A stretch of DNA of 64,000 nt from Hongsoonwoonella zoysiae. Lineage in GTDB: Bacteria > Pseudomonadota > Alphaproteobacteria > Rhizobiales > Stappiaceae. The stretch lies in contig NZ_JABRXF010000002.1 in assembly GCF_013266695.1 (NCBI RefSeq), positions 806,001-870,000 on the forward strand, written 5' to 3'. Under the pieces are notes generated by a model that was not told the origin of the DNA, did not search any database, and worked only from the letters and a program-made list of their open reading frames with translations. The stretch's first letter is position 1. The number at the start of each line of letters is the position of its first letter. This document shows positions 1-11,326 of the stretch, piece after piece. A program made the translations under genes and the position numbers.

Positions 1-817
1 AGGTTCCCTCCTCATAACCTCCGATCACCAATCGGCTGCCAGCATCGGGCTTATAGTAGACCAGCCGTTCCGGATCACGCAGCGTGGGCAGATTCTTGAC
101 CAACTCCGGGTCGGGCAGCGGCTCGGTGACGATATATTGGTGCTCGACAGCGCATGCCGGCACGCGAATCCCAAGCTTCGCGCCAAGCTCGCGGCTCCAC
201 ATGCCGGCGGCAAGGACGACGACATCCGCCGTGTAGTCACCACTGGAGGTCGACACCTTCGTAATGCGGCCATCATTGACCTCGAAACCCTCGACCTTGA
301 TACCCTGCCTGATCGTGGCACCGGCTTTTCGCGCAGCGGCTGCGATCGCCTGGGTCAGGCTCGCCGGATCCACATAGCCATCGGAAGGGATATAGGCCGC
401 ACCGAGAACCCCTGAAGCATCGATATAGGGGAAGAGCGCCTTCGCTTCTTCGGCGGTGATCATATGCATTTCGAGGCCGAAGCTGCGCGCCATGGTGGTC
501 AGTCGCCGGGCTTCCAGAAGGCGCTCCTTGGTCACCGCTAGACGAAGACTGCCGACTTTCTTCCAGTCGAATGCCATGCCCGAAACTTCTTCAAGGCTGT
601 CGTACATGGCGACAGAACGCTGCAACATTCTGGTCGTATTGCGCGAAGACCGAAGCTGGCCAACAAGGCCCGCGGCATGCCAGGTCGCCCCCTCGGTGAG
701 AGATGCCTTCTCCAGAAGCACGACATCCTCTTCGCCGTTCTTTGCCAGATGGTAGGCAATCGAGCACCCGATGATGCCACCGCCAATGATCAGGTGCTTT
801 GCTTCGAACTGGCCCAT
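1..817 (-). CDS. FAD-dependent oxidoreductase, dimethylglycine/sarcosine dehydrogenase type (C-terminus off the left edge)
   Basis: Only the first 272 codons are in the window; the gene continues past base 1. The start is the ATG at 817, preceded by a purine-rich GGGAG stretch. The N-terminus shows a Rossmann dinucleotide fold (LIIGGGIIGCSIAYHLAK) and then TWHAAGLVGQLRS. In dimethylglycine and sarcosine dehydrogenases the His of the WHAAGL motif carries covalent FAD, so oxidative N-demethylation of a methylated glycine-like compound is the likely chemistry. It is clearly paralogous to the oxidoreductase at 2158-4602 (same HAAGLVGQLRS block), although that one runs on the other strand. Whether a C-terminal GcvT-like folate domain follows cannot be seen. 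The substrate is inferred from family only. Confidence 0.82.
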   Translation of the reverse strand, partial: MGQFEAKHLIIGGGIIGCSIAYHLAKNGEEDVVLLEKASLTEGATWHAAGLVGQLRSSRNTTRMLQRSVAMYDSLEEVSGMAFDWKKVGSLRLAVTKERLLEARRLTTMARSFGLEMHMITAEEAKALFPYIDASGVLGAAYIPSDGYVDPASLTQAIAAAARKAGATIRQGIKVEGFEVNDGRITKVSTSSGDYTADVVVLAAGMWSRELGAKLGIRVPACAVEHQYIVTEPLPDPELVKNLPTLRDPERLVYYKPDAGSRLVIGGYEEGT

Positions 818-1109
818 TCCCGGCTCCCCGCTTTGACGACGCGAACGGCATGCTGAACGGCGGCCCTTTCAAAAAGCAACATTACTCCACATATATCAAC
901 ACTGATTGTAGCTTTTTGTGCAAATCAGCCCACAAGGCGAATTCGGGCCCGAAGCCCTGACTCGCAGGCAAAGGCCGCTCGATCCGGAAAGGGTATCGGC
1001 TTCAATACCTTCGCCGCGATAATCATGCGCAGCCGGCATACGCGAAAAAGACACCTTGTCAGCATGGCACGGACGAACACTAAGCGAGCGCCAATATCCT
1101 CACGCGTTG

Positions 1110-1895
1110 TTACCCCACCCAATCGGCAAGGTGGACCTCAATGCCCCAATTGCGCATTGCCGCCCGCAAGTCTTCCGGAAGCCCTTCATCGGTCACAAGA
1201 TGATCCACCTGATCGGGATTGCCGATCGTTACGGGCCCCTCGCGTCCGAACTTGCTTGAATCGCAAGCCATAATCCGCGTGCCGGAATTTTTCATTATAT
1301 GCCGGGAAAACTTGGCCTCCTCCAGGTCGAAGAGCGTAAAGCCGTTTCGCGGATCGAGGCCGGCGGTGGAGAGGATAGCGAATTCCGTATGGAAATTGGA
1401 GACGAACGCCATCGCATCCGCGCCAAAGGCACCGCCGTCTTCGCCTCGCAGTTCGCCACCGGCCATGAAAACGCGGTTGTCGTTGCGCATGGAAAGGCGG
1501 TAGGCGACATAGACGGAGTTGGTCACGATCGTCAGCTTGCGGTGACCGCGAAGCGCATCGGCGATAAAAGCGGTAGTGCTGCCGATATCGAGAAAAAGCG
1601 AACATTCATTGGGGATCATTCTGGCTACATAACCGGCAATGCGTTTTTTTGCCGTCCGGTTCAGACTAAGCCGCTCCTGCAGATTACCCTCTTCCTGTTC
1701 TTCCTGGTCGATCAGTTGAACGCTGCCGTGCGACTTCTCCACAGCCCCCATTTCCACGAGCCGTTTGACGTTACGACGAACGGTTTCTCCGGAAATACCC
1801 AACGCCTCCGCCAGAACGCTGATCTTCTGCAATCCGCCGACCTTACGCAACTCGTTCAGGATCTGTCGTTGCGTGTGATTGGGAAATGCATCCAT
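1110..1895 (-). CDS. DeoR/GlpR-family transcriptional regulator
   Basis: 261 residues. An N-terminal DeoR helix-turn-helix (about residues 5-60, with LAEALGISGETVRRNVKRL) is followed by the DeoR sensor domain related to ribose-5-phosphate isomerase (LFLDIGSTTAFIADAL, then TIVTNS). The start at 1895 is chosen because AGGAG lies ten bases upstream; a longer reading from 1961 has no such site and adds an atypical leader. It is divergent from the GcvT-fused oxidoreductase at 2158, so it probably controls that gene and perhaps the paralogue downstream at 1-817. DeoR proteins normally sense phosphorylated sugars or polyols, which is unusual next to methylglycine-type dehydrogenases. The ligand is unknown. 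Confidence 0.88.
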   Translation of the reverse strand: MDAFPNHTQRQILNELRKVGGLQKISVLAEALGISGETVRRNVKRLVEMGAVEKSHGSVQLIDQEEQEEGNLQERLSLNRTAKKRIAGYVARMIPNECSLFLDIGSTTAFIADALRGHRKLTIVTNSVYVAYRLSMRNDNRVFMAGGELRGEDGGAFGADAMAFVSNFHTEFAILSTAGLDPRNGFTLFDLEEAKFSRHIMKNSGTRIMACDSSKFGREGPVTIGNPDQVDHLVTDEGLPEDLRAAMRNWGIEVHLADWVG

Positions 1896-2157
1896 GCGTA
1901 TCAGTCTCCTGCGAGTGGCCGAACGACTCACGCTAAGAGAAATTCCCACGCAAGGCCACATTCACTGTGGGTTTCATGACAATATCACATTATTCAACGT
2001 TCATTTCAGTCAAAACGTGGACTTTTGCGGATAGTTGTGCATGTTTTGAGGAAATTTGTGGATTTCTTGGAACGTCCTACGTTAACAACGGCGAGTCGGC
2101 ACGCCTGAAGGTATTGACGGCCAGCCTGTAGAAAGCTCAAGGCTCACAGAGGACCAG
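1896..2157. promoter_or_regulatory. Divergent promoter region between the DeoR regulator and the oxidoreductase
   Basis: AT-rich 262-base region between divergent genes. Short related elements recur at 2010-2060 (TCAAAACG, TTTTGCGG, GTTTTGAGG, ATTTGTGG), as might be expected of DeoR half-sites, but I could not define a clear palindrome. AGAGGACC just before 2158 is a usable ribosome binding site. Confidence 0.35.
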
Positions 2158-4602
2158 ATGACCCAAATTCCCTCTTCCGCTCAGGTGGTTGTCATCGGTG
2201 GTGGCATTATCGGCTGTTCAACCGCTTATCATCTCGCAAAAGCCGGGGTCGAAGTCGTCCTGCTTGAGCGCAGAAAGCTTACATCCGGAACGACATTCCA
2301 TGCGGCAGGCCTTGTCGGGCAGTTGCGGTCGAACGCCAATGTGACACAACTTCTGGGTTATTCCATCGATCTCTATAACAAGCTGGAAGAAGAAACCGGG
2401 CAGGCAACCGGCTGGAAAATGAATGGCGGCCTCCGCCTTGCCTGCAACGAGGAACGCTGGACGGAAGTACGCCGTCAGGCGACGACGGCACACAGCTTCG
2501 GCCTGGACATGCAGCTTCTGTCACCGAAAGAAGCGCTCGACCTTTGGCCGCTGATGAACATCGATGACGTCGTCGGCGCGGCCTTCCTGCCGACGGACGG
2601 GCAAGCCAACCCCTCCGATATCACTCAGGCGCTGGCGAAAGGCGCGCGGATGGCAGGCGCCCGGATAATCGAGGACACGAAGGTGCTCTCGGTCGATATT
2701 CAGGATGGCTTCATCAAAGGCGTTGAGACGGAACACGGGCGCATAGATTGCGAAAAGGTCGTCGCCTGCTGCGGACAATGGACGCGCGCCTTCGCGAAGT
2801 CCTGCGGCGTCAATGTGCCTCTCGTACCGGTAGAGCACCAGTACATGGTCACGGAACGAATTGAGGGCGTGCCTTCAAACCTGCCGACACTGCGCGACCC
2901 GGACCGCCTCACCTACTACAAGGAAGAGGTTGGCGGCCTGGTCATGGGCGGCTATGAGCCTAACCCGATCCTCTGGGCAAAGGACGGCATTCCAAAGGGT
3001 TTCCATTACACCTTGCTCGACAGCAATTTCGATCACTTCGAGCAATTGATGGAACTGTCGCTAGGCCGGGTACCCGCCCTTGAAACGGCAGGGATCAAGG
3101 AACTCGTCAACGGCCCGGAAAGCTTCACGCCCGACGGGATGTTCATCCTCGGCGAAGCCCCGGAGCAGCAAAACTTCTTTGTGGGCGCCGGCTTCAATGC
3201 CTTCGGCATCGCAGCCGGTGGCGGCGCAGGAATGGCGCTGGCCGAATGGGTGCGAAACGGCGAAGCGCCTTTCGACCTCTGGCCTGCCGACATCCGCCGT
3301 TTCGGGCGTCCGCATTTCGACGACGACTGGATCCGCAAGCGCACCTATGAAGCTTACGGCAAGCACTACACGATGGCATGGCCGTCCGAAGAGCACCGTT
3401 CTGGCCGTCCTTGCAGAAAATCGCCGCTCTACGATAAGCTTATGGCCGACGGTGCGGTGTTCGGGGAAAAACTCGGCTGGGAGCGGCCGAACTGGTTCGC
3501 CGATGCCGCAGCCGGAGAGGAGCAGAAGGATATCTACACCTTCGGGCGGCCGAACTGGCACGATGCTGTCGGGCGCGAGCATAAAGCCTGCCGTGAAGCG
3601 GCCGCCCTTTTCGACCAGACCTCGTTTGCCAAATTCGTCCTCAAAGGGCCGGACGCCTGCGACGCGCTGAGCTGGATCGCCTCCAACGACGTCAACAAGC
3701 CCGTCGGCAGCCTGGTCTATACCCAGATGCTGAACGACCGCGCAGGCATCGAGTGCGATCTGACGGTCGCGCGCATGAAGCCCGACGAATATTACATCGT
3801 CACCGGCACCGGTTTCGCGACGCATGATTTCGACTGGATATCGCGAAACATTCCAGATGGAATGAACGTCCAGCTCGTGGACATCACCTCATCCAATATG
3901 GTCTTGTCGCTGATGGGCCCGAGAGCGCGCGATATCCTGAGCAAGGTCACGTCGGCTGACGTCTCCAATGAAGCATTCCCCTTCGGCACGGCAAGGGTGA
4001 TCGGCATCGCCGGCTGCCCGGTCACGGCGTTGCGCGTGACCTATGTCGGAGAACTCGGTTGGGAACTGCATGTTCCGGTGGAATACGCAGCGACCGTTTA
4101 TGCCGCGCTTCACGAAGCCGGCGCCCCCCTCGGCCTCGTCAATGCCGGATACCGAGCGATCGAAACCTTGCGCCTGGAAAAAGGCTACCGCGCATGGGGT
4201 TCCGACATCGGGCCCGACCACACCCCGGACGAAGCCGGCCTCGGCTGGGCGGTAAAAATGAAGAAAAACTTCGACTTCAAAGGGCGCGCCGCTGTGGAAG
4301 CCCAACGCCAGAAAGGCGTGAAGAAGAGGATGGCGACTTTCATCGCAGACCCAAGCGTCATTTTGCTCGGCCGTGAAACGATCTACCGCAATGGCGAAAG
4401 GGTTGGCTGGCTGTCGTCAGCAGGTTTCGGCCATACGATCGGAAAGTCGATCGGCATGGGCTACATCCGCAATCCGCAAGGTGTCAGCGCGGATTACATT
4501 GCCGAGGGCGAGTATGAGCTTGAGGTCGCCACCGAACGCGTGCCTTGCAGCGTCACGCTCAGCCCCCTTTACGATCCGAAAATGGAGCGCGTGAAAGCCT
4601 GA
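2158..4602 (+). CDS. FAD-dependent oxidoreductase fused to a GcvT aminomethyltransferase domain (dimethylglycine/sarcosine dehydrogenase-like)
   Basis: 814 residues, the usual length of the two-domain family. Residues 8-390 are the DAO-type FAD domain: VVVIGGGIIGCSTAYHL, then TTFHAAGLVGQLRS with the His expected to bind FAD covalently, and YNKLEEETGQATGW, which resembles mammalian dimethylglycine dehydrogenase. The rest is a GcvT-like folate-binding domain (GELGWELHVP, LGLVNAGYRAIETLRLEKGYRAWGSD is its typical core, here split for length at about residues 655-685). The enzyme would oxidatively demethylate a secondary or tertiary amine and pass the one-carbon unit to tetrahydrofolate. It converges tightly on guaA (18-base gap). 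Control by the divergent DeoR protein is inferred. Confidence 0.87.
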   Translation: MTQIPSSAQVVVIGGGIIGCSTAYHLAKAGVEVVLLERRKLTSGTTFHAAGLVGQLRSNANVTQLLGYSIDLYNKLEEETGQATGWKMNGGLRLACNEERWTEVRRQATTAHSFGLDMQLLSPKEALDLWPLMNIDDVVGAAFLPTDGQANPSDITQALAKGARMAGARIIEDTKVLSVDIQDGFIKGVETEHGRIDCEKVVACCGQWTRAFAKSCGVNVPLVPVEHQYMVTERIEGVPSNLPTLRDPDRLTYYKEEVGGLVMGGYEPNPILWAKDGIPKGFHYTLLDSNFDHFEQLMELSLGRVPALETAGIKELVNGPESFTPDGMFILGEAPEQQNFFVGAGFNAFGIAAGGGAGMALAEWVRNGEAPFDLWPADIRRFGRPHFDDDWIRKRTYEAYGKHYTMAWPSEEHRSGRPCRKSPLYDKLMADGAVFGEKLGWERPNWFADAAAGEEQKDIYTFGRPNWHDAVGREHKACREAAALFDQTSFAKFVLKGPDACDALSWIASNDVNKPVGSLVYTQMLNDRAGIECDLTVARMKPDEYYIVTGTGFATHDFDWISRNIPDGMNVQLVDITSSNMVLSLMGPRARDILSKVTSADVSNEAFPFGTARVIGIAGCPVTALRVTYVGELGWELHVPVEYAATVYAALHEAGAPLGLVNAGYRAIETLRLEKGYRAWGSDIGPDHTPDEAGLGWAVKMKKNFDFKGRAAVEAQRQKGVKKRMATFIADPSVILLGRETIYRNGERVGWLSSAGFGHTIGKSIGMGYIRNPQGVSADYIAEGEYELEVATERVPCSVTLSPLYDPKMERVKA

Positions 4603-4620
4603 CGCCCGAAGTCGGCTTTC

Positions 4621-6168
4621 TCACTCCCACTCGATCGTTCCGGGGGGCTTGGACGTCACGTCGTAGACGACGCGGTTGATGCCCTTGACCTCGTTGATGA
4701 TGCGGGTCGCCGCCTTCGACAGGAATTCCATATCGAAATGATAGAAGTCCGCGGTCATCCCGTCTGTGGAGGTGACGGCCCTCAAGGCGCAGACATATTC
4801 GTACGTCCGCCCGTCACCCATCACGCCCACGGTCTGCACCGGAAGAAGCACGGCAAACGCCTGCCAGATCGCGTCGTATAGTCCGGCCTTGCGGATTTCG
4901 TCGAGATAGATCGCATCAGCCTTGCGCAATATATCGAGTTTTTCGCGACTGATACTACCCGGGCAGCGGATGGCGAGACCGGGCCCCGGGAACGGATGAC
5001 GGGCAACGAAAGCATCCGGCAGGCCCAATTCCTTACCGAGTATGCGCACCTCGTCCTTGAAGAGTTCGCGCAGCGGCTCGACGAGCTTCATGTTCATACG
5101 CTCGGGCAGGCCGCCGACGTTGTGGTGCGACTTGATTGTCACCGACGGACCGCCGGTGAAGGATACGCTCTCAATGACATCCGGATAGAGCGTCCCCTGT
5201 GCCAGGAATTCCGCCCCGCCGATCTTCTTCGCCTCGGCCTCGAATACCTCAACGAACAAGCGTCCGATCGTCTTTCGCTTGGCTTCCGGGTCTCTCTCGC
5301 CTTCAAGCGCGCTGATGAAAGTGTCCGAAGCATCCACATGGACAAGCGGGATGTTGTAATGTTCGCGGAAAAGGGTGACGACCTGCTCCGCTTCTTTCAT
5401 GCGCAACAACCCATGGTCGACGAAAATGCAGGTCAGTTGATCGCCGATTGCCTCATGAATGAGGACGGCGGCAACCGCGCTATCGACGCCACCCGACAGG
5501 CCGCAAATGACCTTTCGATCCCCAACCTGTTCTCGAATGCGCGCCACCGCATCCTCGCGGAATGAGGCCATCGTCCAGTCGCCGGAACATCCCGCGATCT
5601 TCTGCACGAAATTCCGCAAGAGTTTAGCGCCGTCCGGCGTATGGATCACCTCGGGGTGGAACATAAAGGAATAGAAGTTGCGTTCTTCATCCGCCGATAC
5701 CGCGAAGGGAGCGTTCGGCGAGCTTGCGAAAACCTCGAATCCCGGCGCGAGACTGATCACACGGTCGCCGTGGCTCATCCACACCTGGTGCTGCTCGCCC
5801 GCTTCCCAGACCCCGTCGAAAATACGGCTGTTCTTCTTGATCTCCACGAAGGCCCGGCCGAATTCCCGGTGATCGGCAGGTTCAGCCTCACCGCCCAATT
5901 GCGCGACCATCGTCATCTGTCCGTAGCAGATACCGAGAACCGGAATTCCCGCCTCGAAAACCTCTTGCGGGGCGCGGGGACTGCCGACATCCGTTGTTGA
6001 AGCAGGCCCGCCGGAGAGGATCACCGCCCTGGGCTGCATTTCTCGAAATGCCTTCTCGGCAGATTGGAAAGGCACAATTTCCGAATAGACCCCGCACTCG
6101 CGCACGCGCCGCGCTATGAGCTGGGTGACCTGGGAGCCAAAGTCGATGATGAGAACGCTATCTGTCAT
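4621..6168 (-). CDS. guaA: GMP synthase (glutamine-hydrolysing)
   Basis: 515 residues, normal for the bacterial enzyme, which amidates XMP to GMP with ATP and glutamine. The N-terminal class I glutaminase (about 1-195) has the nucleophile Cys in VLGICYGQM and the His-Glu pair in MFHPEVIHT. The ATP pyrophosphatase domain starts with the P-loop [16 protein letters not shown]. The C-terminal dimerisation domain ends in the family signature [10 protein letters not shown]. guaB lies about 3.4 kb upstream on the same strand but is separated by other genes, so the two are probably transcribed separately. Confidence 0.97.
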   Translation of the reverse strand: MTDSVLIIDFGSQVTQLIARRVRECGVYSEIVPFQSAEKAFREMQPRAVILSGGPASTTDVGSPRAPQEVFEAGIPVLGICYGQMTMVAQLGGEAEPADHREFGRAFVEIKKNSRIFDGVWEAGEQHQVWMSHGDRVISLAPGFEVFASSPNAPFAVSADEERNFYSFMFHPEVIHTPDGAKLLRNFVQKIAGCSGDWTMASFREDAVARIREQVGDRKVICGLSGGVDSAVAAVLIHEAIGDQLTCIFVDHGLLRMKEAEQVVTLFREHYNIPLVHVDASDTFISALEGERDPEAKRKTIGRLFVEVFEAEAKKIGGAEFLAQGTLYPDVIESVSFTGGPSVTIKSHHNVGGLPERMNMKLVEPLRELFKDEVRILGKELGLPDAFVARHPFPGPGLAIRCPGSISREKLDILRKADAIYLDEIRKAGLYDAIWQAFAVLLPVQTVGVMGDGRTYEYVCALRAVTSTDGMTADFYHFDMEFLSKAATRIINEVKGINRVVYDVTSKPPGTIEWE

Positions 6169-6235
6169 GCGCCGCTTCTAGCCCCTTACCCACGCGTTTT
6201 AAACCCAAAAATGCGCCCCACTCGGCACTGGATAT

Positions 6236-6712
6236 TCATGCGCTGTCGATAATGGCGCCGAGCAATTGTCCAAGGCGCACGCGTTCCTGAACACCCAGCC
6301 CCTTGAGGAAGGCGGTTTCCAGATCCGATAACTTGCGGTCGACCTCGCACGCCAGCGTTCGCCCGGCTTTCGAAGGGGTCAGTACAACCAGACGCCTGTC
6401 CTGCTTGTTGATTATTTTTTTGAGGAAGCGCCTATCCGACAGCCTCGTCGCGGCGCGACTTATAGCCACCGTATCAAGCCCGGTAAGCGGTACGAGATCG
6501 CGCACTGACACACAATCGGCATCGAGCAACGCGCGTAGCACCATCCACTCGGCAAGCGAAAGATCGAACTCTTCCGACAGCGCCTTGGCGATCCTTCGTT
6601 CGACAAGCCGTGCGGCGTGCAACACGCGAAACGGAAGATAGTTTTCCGAAAATGCGACTTCGCTGTCGAACAGCGATATCTGATCGGCGGCTTGCGCCTT
6701 ATTACGTCCCAT
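6236..6712 (-). CDS. MarR-family transcriptional regulator
   Basis: 158 residues with the MarR winged helix in the middle: LAEWMVLRALLDADCVSVRD, then the recognition helix LDTVAISRAATRLSDRRFL and wing residues DRRLVVLTPSKAG. The ATG at 6712 has GGAGG nine bases upstream. It is separated from guaA by 67 bases and could be cotranscribed with it. The gene upstream is divergent. Ligand and targets are not evident; the neighbours are housekeeping genes with no obvious efflux or aromatic pathway partner. Confidence 0.88.
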   Translation of the reverse strand: MGRNKAQAADQISLFDSEVAFSENYLPFRVLHAARLVERRIAKALSEEFDLSLAEWMVLRALLDADCVSVRDLVPLTGLDTVAISRAATRLSDRRFLKKIINKQDRRLVVLTPSKAGRTLACEVDRKLSDLETAFLKGLGVQERVRLGQLLGAIIDSA

Positions 6713-6968
6713 GAAGCCACGCCTCCGAAAATCTTCCAGCGTAAACTCAATTCATTTGAAACGATACAAACCAGCGGCGCAACGGTTTACGACATAAAGC
6801 TGTCCATAATCCGAAGGACGCTCAAATGGCGCTTTGACCGCAGGTCGTGCGACACCTACCCTTTTGCGTGGGGATTGGGGACGATTCGGCTGTAAAACCG
6901 CGCCGAGCATGCCCACCGGGGCCGGATGAAAGCGGTTTTCGATCTTCACCGACGGGACAACGCTCGAT
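6713..6968. promoter_or_regulatory. Divergent intergenic region between the MarR and TPR genes
   Basis: 256 bases without a supportable gene. It must hold promoters for both flanking genes. A short palindrome TTCATTTGAA near 6750 is too small to assign. Confidence 0.3.
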
Positions 6969-8201
6969 ATGGCAGTGTTCGACGACAAGATCTCCATAGA
7001 TGCGGCCGTCGCCGAAGCCGCCCGGCTTGAGCGGAACGGCGATTACGACGCGGCCCTTGCGATCTATGAAAACCTCCACCAACGCCACCCGACGGACCTC
7101 GACCTAAAATACCGGACGGGAACCGCCTTGCTGCGCGTGGGACGACTGGAGGAAGCTGTTCCTGTGTTGCGTCAGGTCGTCTTCAACGATCCCGACCATA
7201 CCAGGGCACGCTCGAACCTTGGCAATGCTCACCTGCTGCTGGAAAATTACGACTACGCGGCAGAAGCGTTCCGTGCCGTTCTAGATTTCGATCCGAAAAA
7301 CAAAAACGCCCTGTTTGGCCTGGCGACGATCCTCATAAAACAGGGCCTACCCGGCGAAGCCTTGCCGCTGGCGCAACGCCTAGTCAATGAACTGCCAAGC
7401 AATCCCGCCGCCCTCACAATTGCCGCCGATGCAAGCTCGCTTGATACCACTCAACTTGACGCGGCCATCGCCCGCTACAGGCAGGCACTCAGAATCGATA
7501 GCAACTATATTCCGGCTTATCTCGGTCTCGGACGCGCCTTGCAACAGCGCAAACGCAGCAAGGAAGCCTACGACTGCGCCTGCGCGGTTATCGAGCGTGA
7601 ACCGTCCAATCCGGAAGGTTATGACCTCAAAGGCGCAATCCTTGCCGAAATGCAGGACTATGAAGCTGCGGAGAATGCTTTCCTGCGAGCGCTCGAAATC
7701 ACTCCCCGGGATACCCGGATCCTGATTCATCTGACCGAAGCCGCGCGAAAAGCGGGCAAGCCTCTACGCGCGGTGGCCTATGCGGAGCAGGCATGGACGC
7801 TCGATCCGACGAACAAGCACGCCGGCAAGGCTCTCGGCTCTTCGCTCTCGGCCCTCGGGAAAAACTCGCTCGCCCGAGAAATTCTGCTGGCCGGCGGCGC
7901 CCGGGCGGATATCAAAGCGGAAACGCTGGTTAATATTCGCAAGCTTGCGGAAGAAGCCCGAAATGCGGACGGTGAAGCCCCCCTGTTCCTGTCTGACACC
8001 GACCGGGCACCAGCGCCGAAATCGCATTCAATCGGTCACGCGGAACAAGAAGAAGCGCCCCAGCCCAACGGAGGAGCCGAAGCGGGGCCGGTCGATCGGC
8101 CTGACGAGGCAAACCTCGGTGATGAAGATCAATCTCCCGAAGAAGATCGCGAAGGCGAAGACGAGCAGGGCAAGGCCTTCCCGCTCTTGCGCAAGATCTA
8201 A
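6969..8201 (+). CDS. Tetratricopeptide-repeat protein with an acidic C-terminal tail
   Basis: 410 residues. Residues 10-290 are consecutive TPR units, visible as repeating 34-residue helical pairs (NGDYDAALAIYENLHQRHP, VGRLEEAVPVLRQVVFNDP, LENYDYAAEAFRAVLDFDP, MQDYEAAENAFLRALEITP). From about residue 330 the protein is low-complexity and acidic (EDQSPEEDREGEDEQGKAF). No signal peptide or membrane segment is seen, so it is probably a cytoplasmic scaffold. It is convergent with the methyltransferase that follows. The partner cannot be inferred. Confidence 0.82.
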   Translation: MAVFDDKISIDAAVAEAARLERNGDYDAALAIYENLHQRHPTDLDLKYRTGTALLRVGRLEEAVPVLRQVVFNDPDHTRARSNLGNAHLLLENYDYAAEAFRAVLDFDPKNKNALFGLATILIKQGLPGEALPLAQRLVNELPSNPAALTIAADASSLDTTQLDAAIARYRQALRIDSNYIPAYLGLGRALQQRKRSKEAYDCACAVIEREPSNPEGYDLKGAILAEMQDYEAAENAFLRALEITPRDTRILIHLTEAARKAGKPLRAVAYAEQAWTLDPTNKHAGKALGSSLSALGKNSLAREILLAGGARADIKAETLVNIRKLAEEARNADGEAPLFLSDTDRAPAPKSHSIGHAEQEEAPQPNGGAEAGPVDRPDEANLGDEDQSPEEDREGEDEQGKAFPLLRKI

Positions 8202-8216
8202 TGCCAGCAGAGATTT

Positions 8217-9512
8217 TCAAACATCTTCCCGGCGGAGAATGCTGACGAAAAAGCCATCCGTACCGCTTCTGGCGGGCGACAAGGTAGCGAAGCCGGAGTC
8301 ATCGAATCGTGCCCGATCGGCAGTACCTCCAAGCACCCTTCCCCATTCGGCCTTCAAGTCCAGCGGCTTGAAACGACGATCTTCTTCGAGAAAGCTGATG
8401 AGTTGGTCTCGGTTTTCGGATGGAAGCAGCGAGCAGGTGACGTAGACAAGCCGCCCGCCGGGACGAACATATTTGCTTGCTGTGCGAATGACGTCCCGCT
8501 GTTCCGCCTTGCGGCCGCCGAGCGCCCTTTCCGAAAGGCGCCATTTTGAATCCGGACGCCTGCGCCAAACCCCGGTTCCCGAACACGGAGCATCCGCGAA
8601 AACCAGGTCCATCCGCGCTTCAAGGTCCTCCAAGCCGCCAGTTTGAGGATCGCGAATTTGAACGTTACGAACGCCCGCGCGGCGAAGCCTCTCATGTATC
8701 GGCGCAAGGCGCAGGCGATCTGCATCATAAGCGTAGATCTGCCCACGGTTTTCCATTTCGCCCGCCAGCGCGAGCGTCTTGCCGCCGCCGCCTGCGCAAA
8801 GGTCCAGAACCTGATCGCCGCCTTTGGCGCCTGCCAGCAGGGCCGCTATCTGACTTGCTTCATCCTGAAGCTCGAACCACCCTTTCCGAAAACTTTCTTC
8901 GGCTTGAACATGCGGCATCCGACCTGCGCCTTCAGCTGGCGCGATGCGCAGACCGAGAGGAGAAAGCGACATTGGCTCCGCACCCAGATGATGCAGCCGT
9001 TTCAACAGCTTTTCGCGGGAAGCCTTCAACCGGTTCAACCGCATATCGATCGGCGCGCGGCTTGCGAGAGACCTGCCCTCCGTGACCGCATCTTCGCCGA
9101 ATTCGGTGGAAAACTCTGGCCAAAGCCACTCAGGTACGTCGGCCCGAATCCAATCCGGCGCACCTTCAAGCGAAGCGGCTTTGAGCCTTTCGGCCTCTTC
9201 TTCCGAAAGCGGCGGCGGAGCATGTCTGTCGTCTTCAAGCGCGCTTGCGATTCCTTCCATGCCCCCGCCCCAGGATATTCCATAAACAGCGAGGGCAAGC
9301 GAGCGCGGGCTCGCATCGTTCATCATGAACGAGAGCGATGCTTTCGACCGCAATGCGTCGAACACGAGGTTGCCTATCGCGACCCTGTCGCCGGAGCCTG
9401 CGAAACGATGGCTGGTTCCCCAATCCTTGAGCGCATCCTGCACGGGGCGGCGGCGGCTTTCGATATCGGTCAGGACATCGATCGCCGCGGCGATACGTCC
9501 GCCATCCTTCAT
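8217..9512 (-). CDS. RsmB/NOP-family RNA (cytosine-5-)-methyltransferase
   Basis: 431 residues. The SAM-binding core starts with VLDLCAGGGGKTLAL; motif IV is DAPCSGTGVWRRRPDSKW and motif VI is LVYVTCSLLPSENRDQ, giving the two Cys residues of m5C methyltransferases. The first 200 residues form an N-terminal RNA-binding region typical of alphaproteobacterial members annotated as RsmB. The likely role is methylation of 16S rRNA; the exact cytosine is not deducible. It lies 54 bases downstream of guaB on the same strand and may share its transcript. Confidence 0.88.
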   Translation of the reverse strand: MKDGGRIAAAIDVLTDIESRRRPVQDALKDWGTSHRFAGSGDRVAIGNLVFDALRSKASLSFMMNDASPRSLALAVYGISWGGGMEGIASALEDDRHAPPPLSEEEAERLKAASLEGAPDWIRADVPEWLWPEFSTEFGEDAVTEGRSLASRAPIDMRLNRLKASREKLLKRLHHLGAEPMSLSPLGLRIAPAEGAGRMPHVQAEESFRKGWFELQDEASQIAALLAGAKGGDQVLDLCAGGGGKTLALAGEMENRGQIYAYDADRLRLAPIHERLRRAGVRNVQIRDPQTGGLEDLEARMDLVFADAPCSGTGVWRRRPDSKWRLSERALGGRKAEQRDVIRTASKYVRPGGRLVYVTCSLLPSENRDQLISFLEEDRRFKPLDLKAEWGRVLGGTADRARFDDSGFATLSPARSGTDGFFVSILRREDV

Positions 9513-9566
9513 CCTATCTGCGCTCCATTGAAACGGGCCGGCACGCCCTGATCGATCACTTCAAAA

Positions 9567-11171
<1,605 letters not shown>

Positions 11172-11230
11172 TCAATAACATGGCCGTGACGGGATGGGAA
11201 GCGGCATGATCACGCAATTTTCGCGCAACT

Positions 11231-11246
11231 TGATAGAAATCTATCA
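11231..11246. promoter_or_regulatory. Perfect 7-bp inverted repeat upstream of the MFS gene
   Basis: TGATAGA, two bases, TCTATCA. It lies in the 257-base gap between divergent guaB and the MFS transporter, about 80 bases before the transporter start. The geometry suits a dimeric repressor, but no regulator is adjacent to the transporter. Confidence 0.35.
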
Positions 11247-11326
11247 TATAACATCGACTTGCAATTGATCCGATCACATCAAATCCTGCTATAAGTCGTC
11301 AAAACCTCCACATTTCAGAGTTTCCA

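Noticed and set aside
942-953. Palindrome TTCGGGCCCGAA
   Set aside because: It has no loop and no T-run, so it is not a terminator, and its GC content makes it likely by chance.
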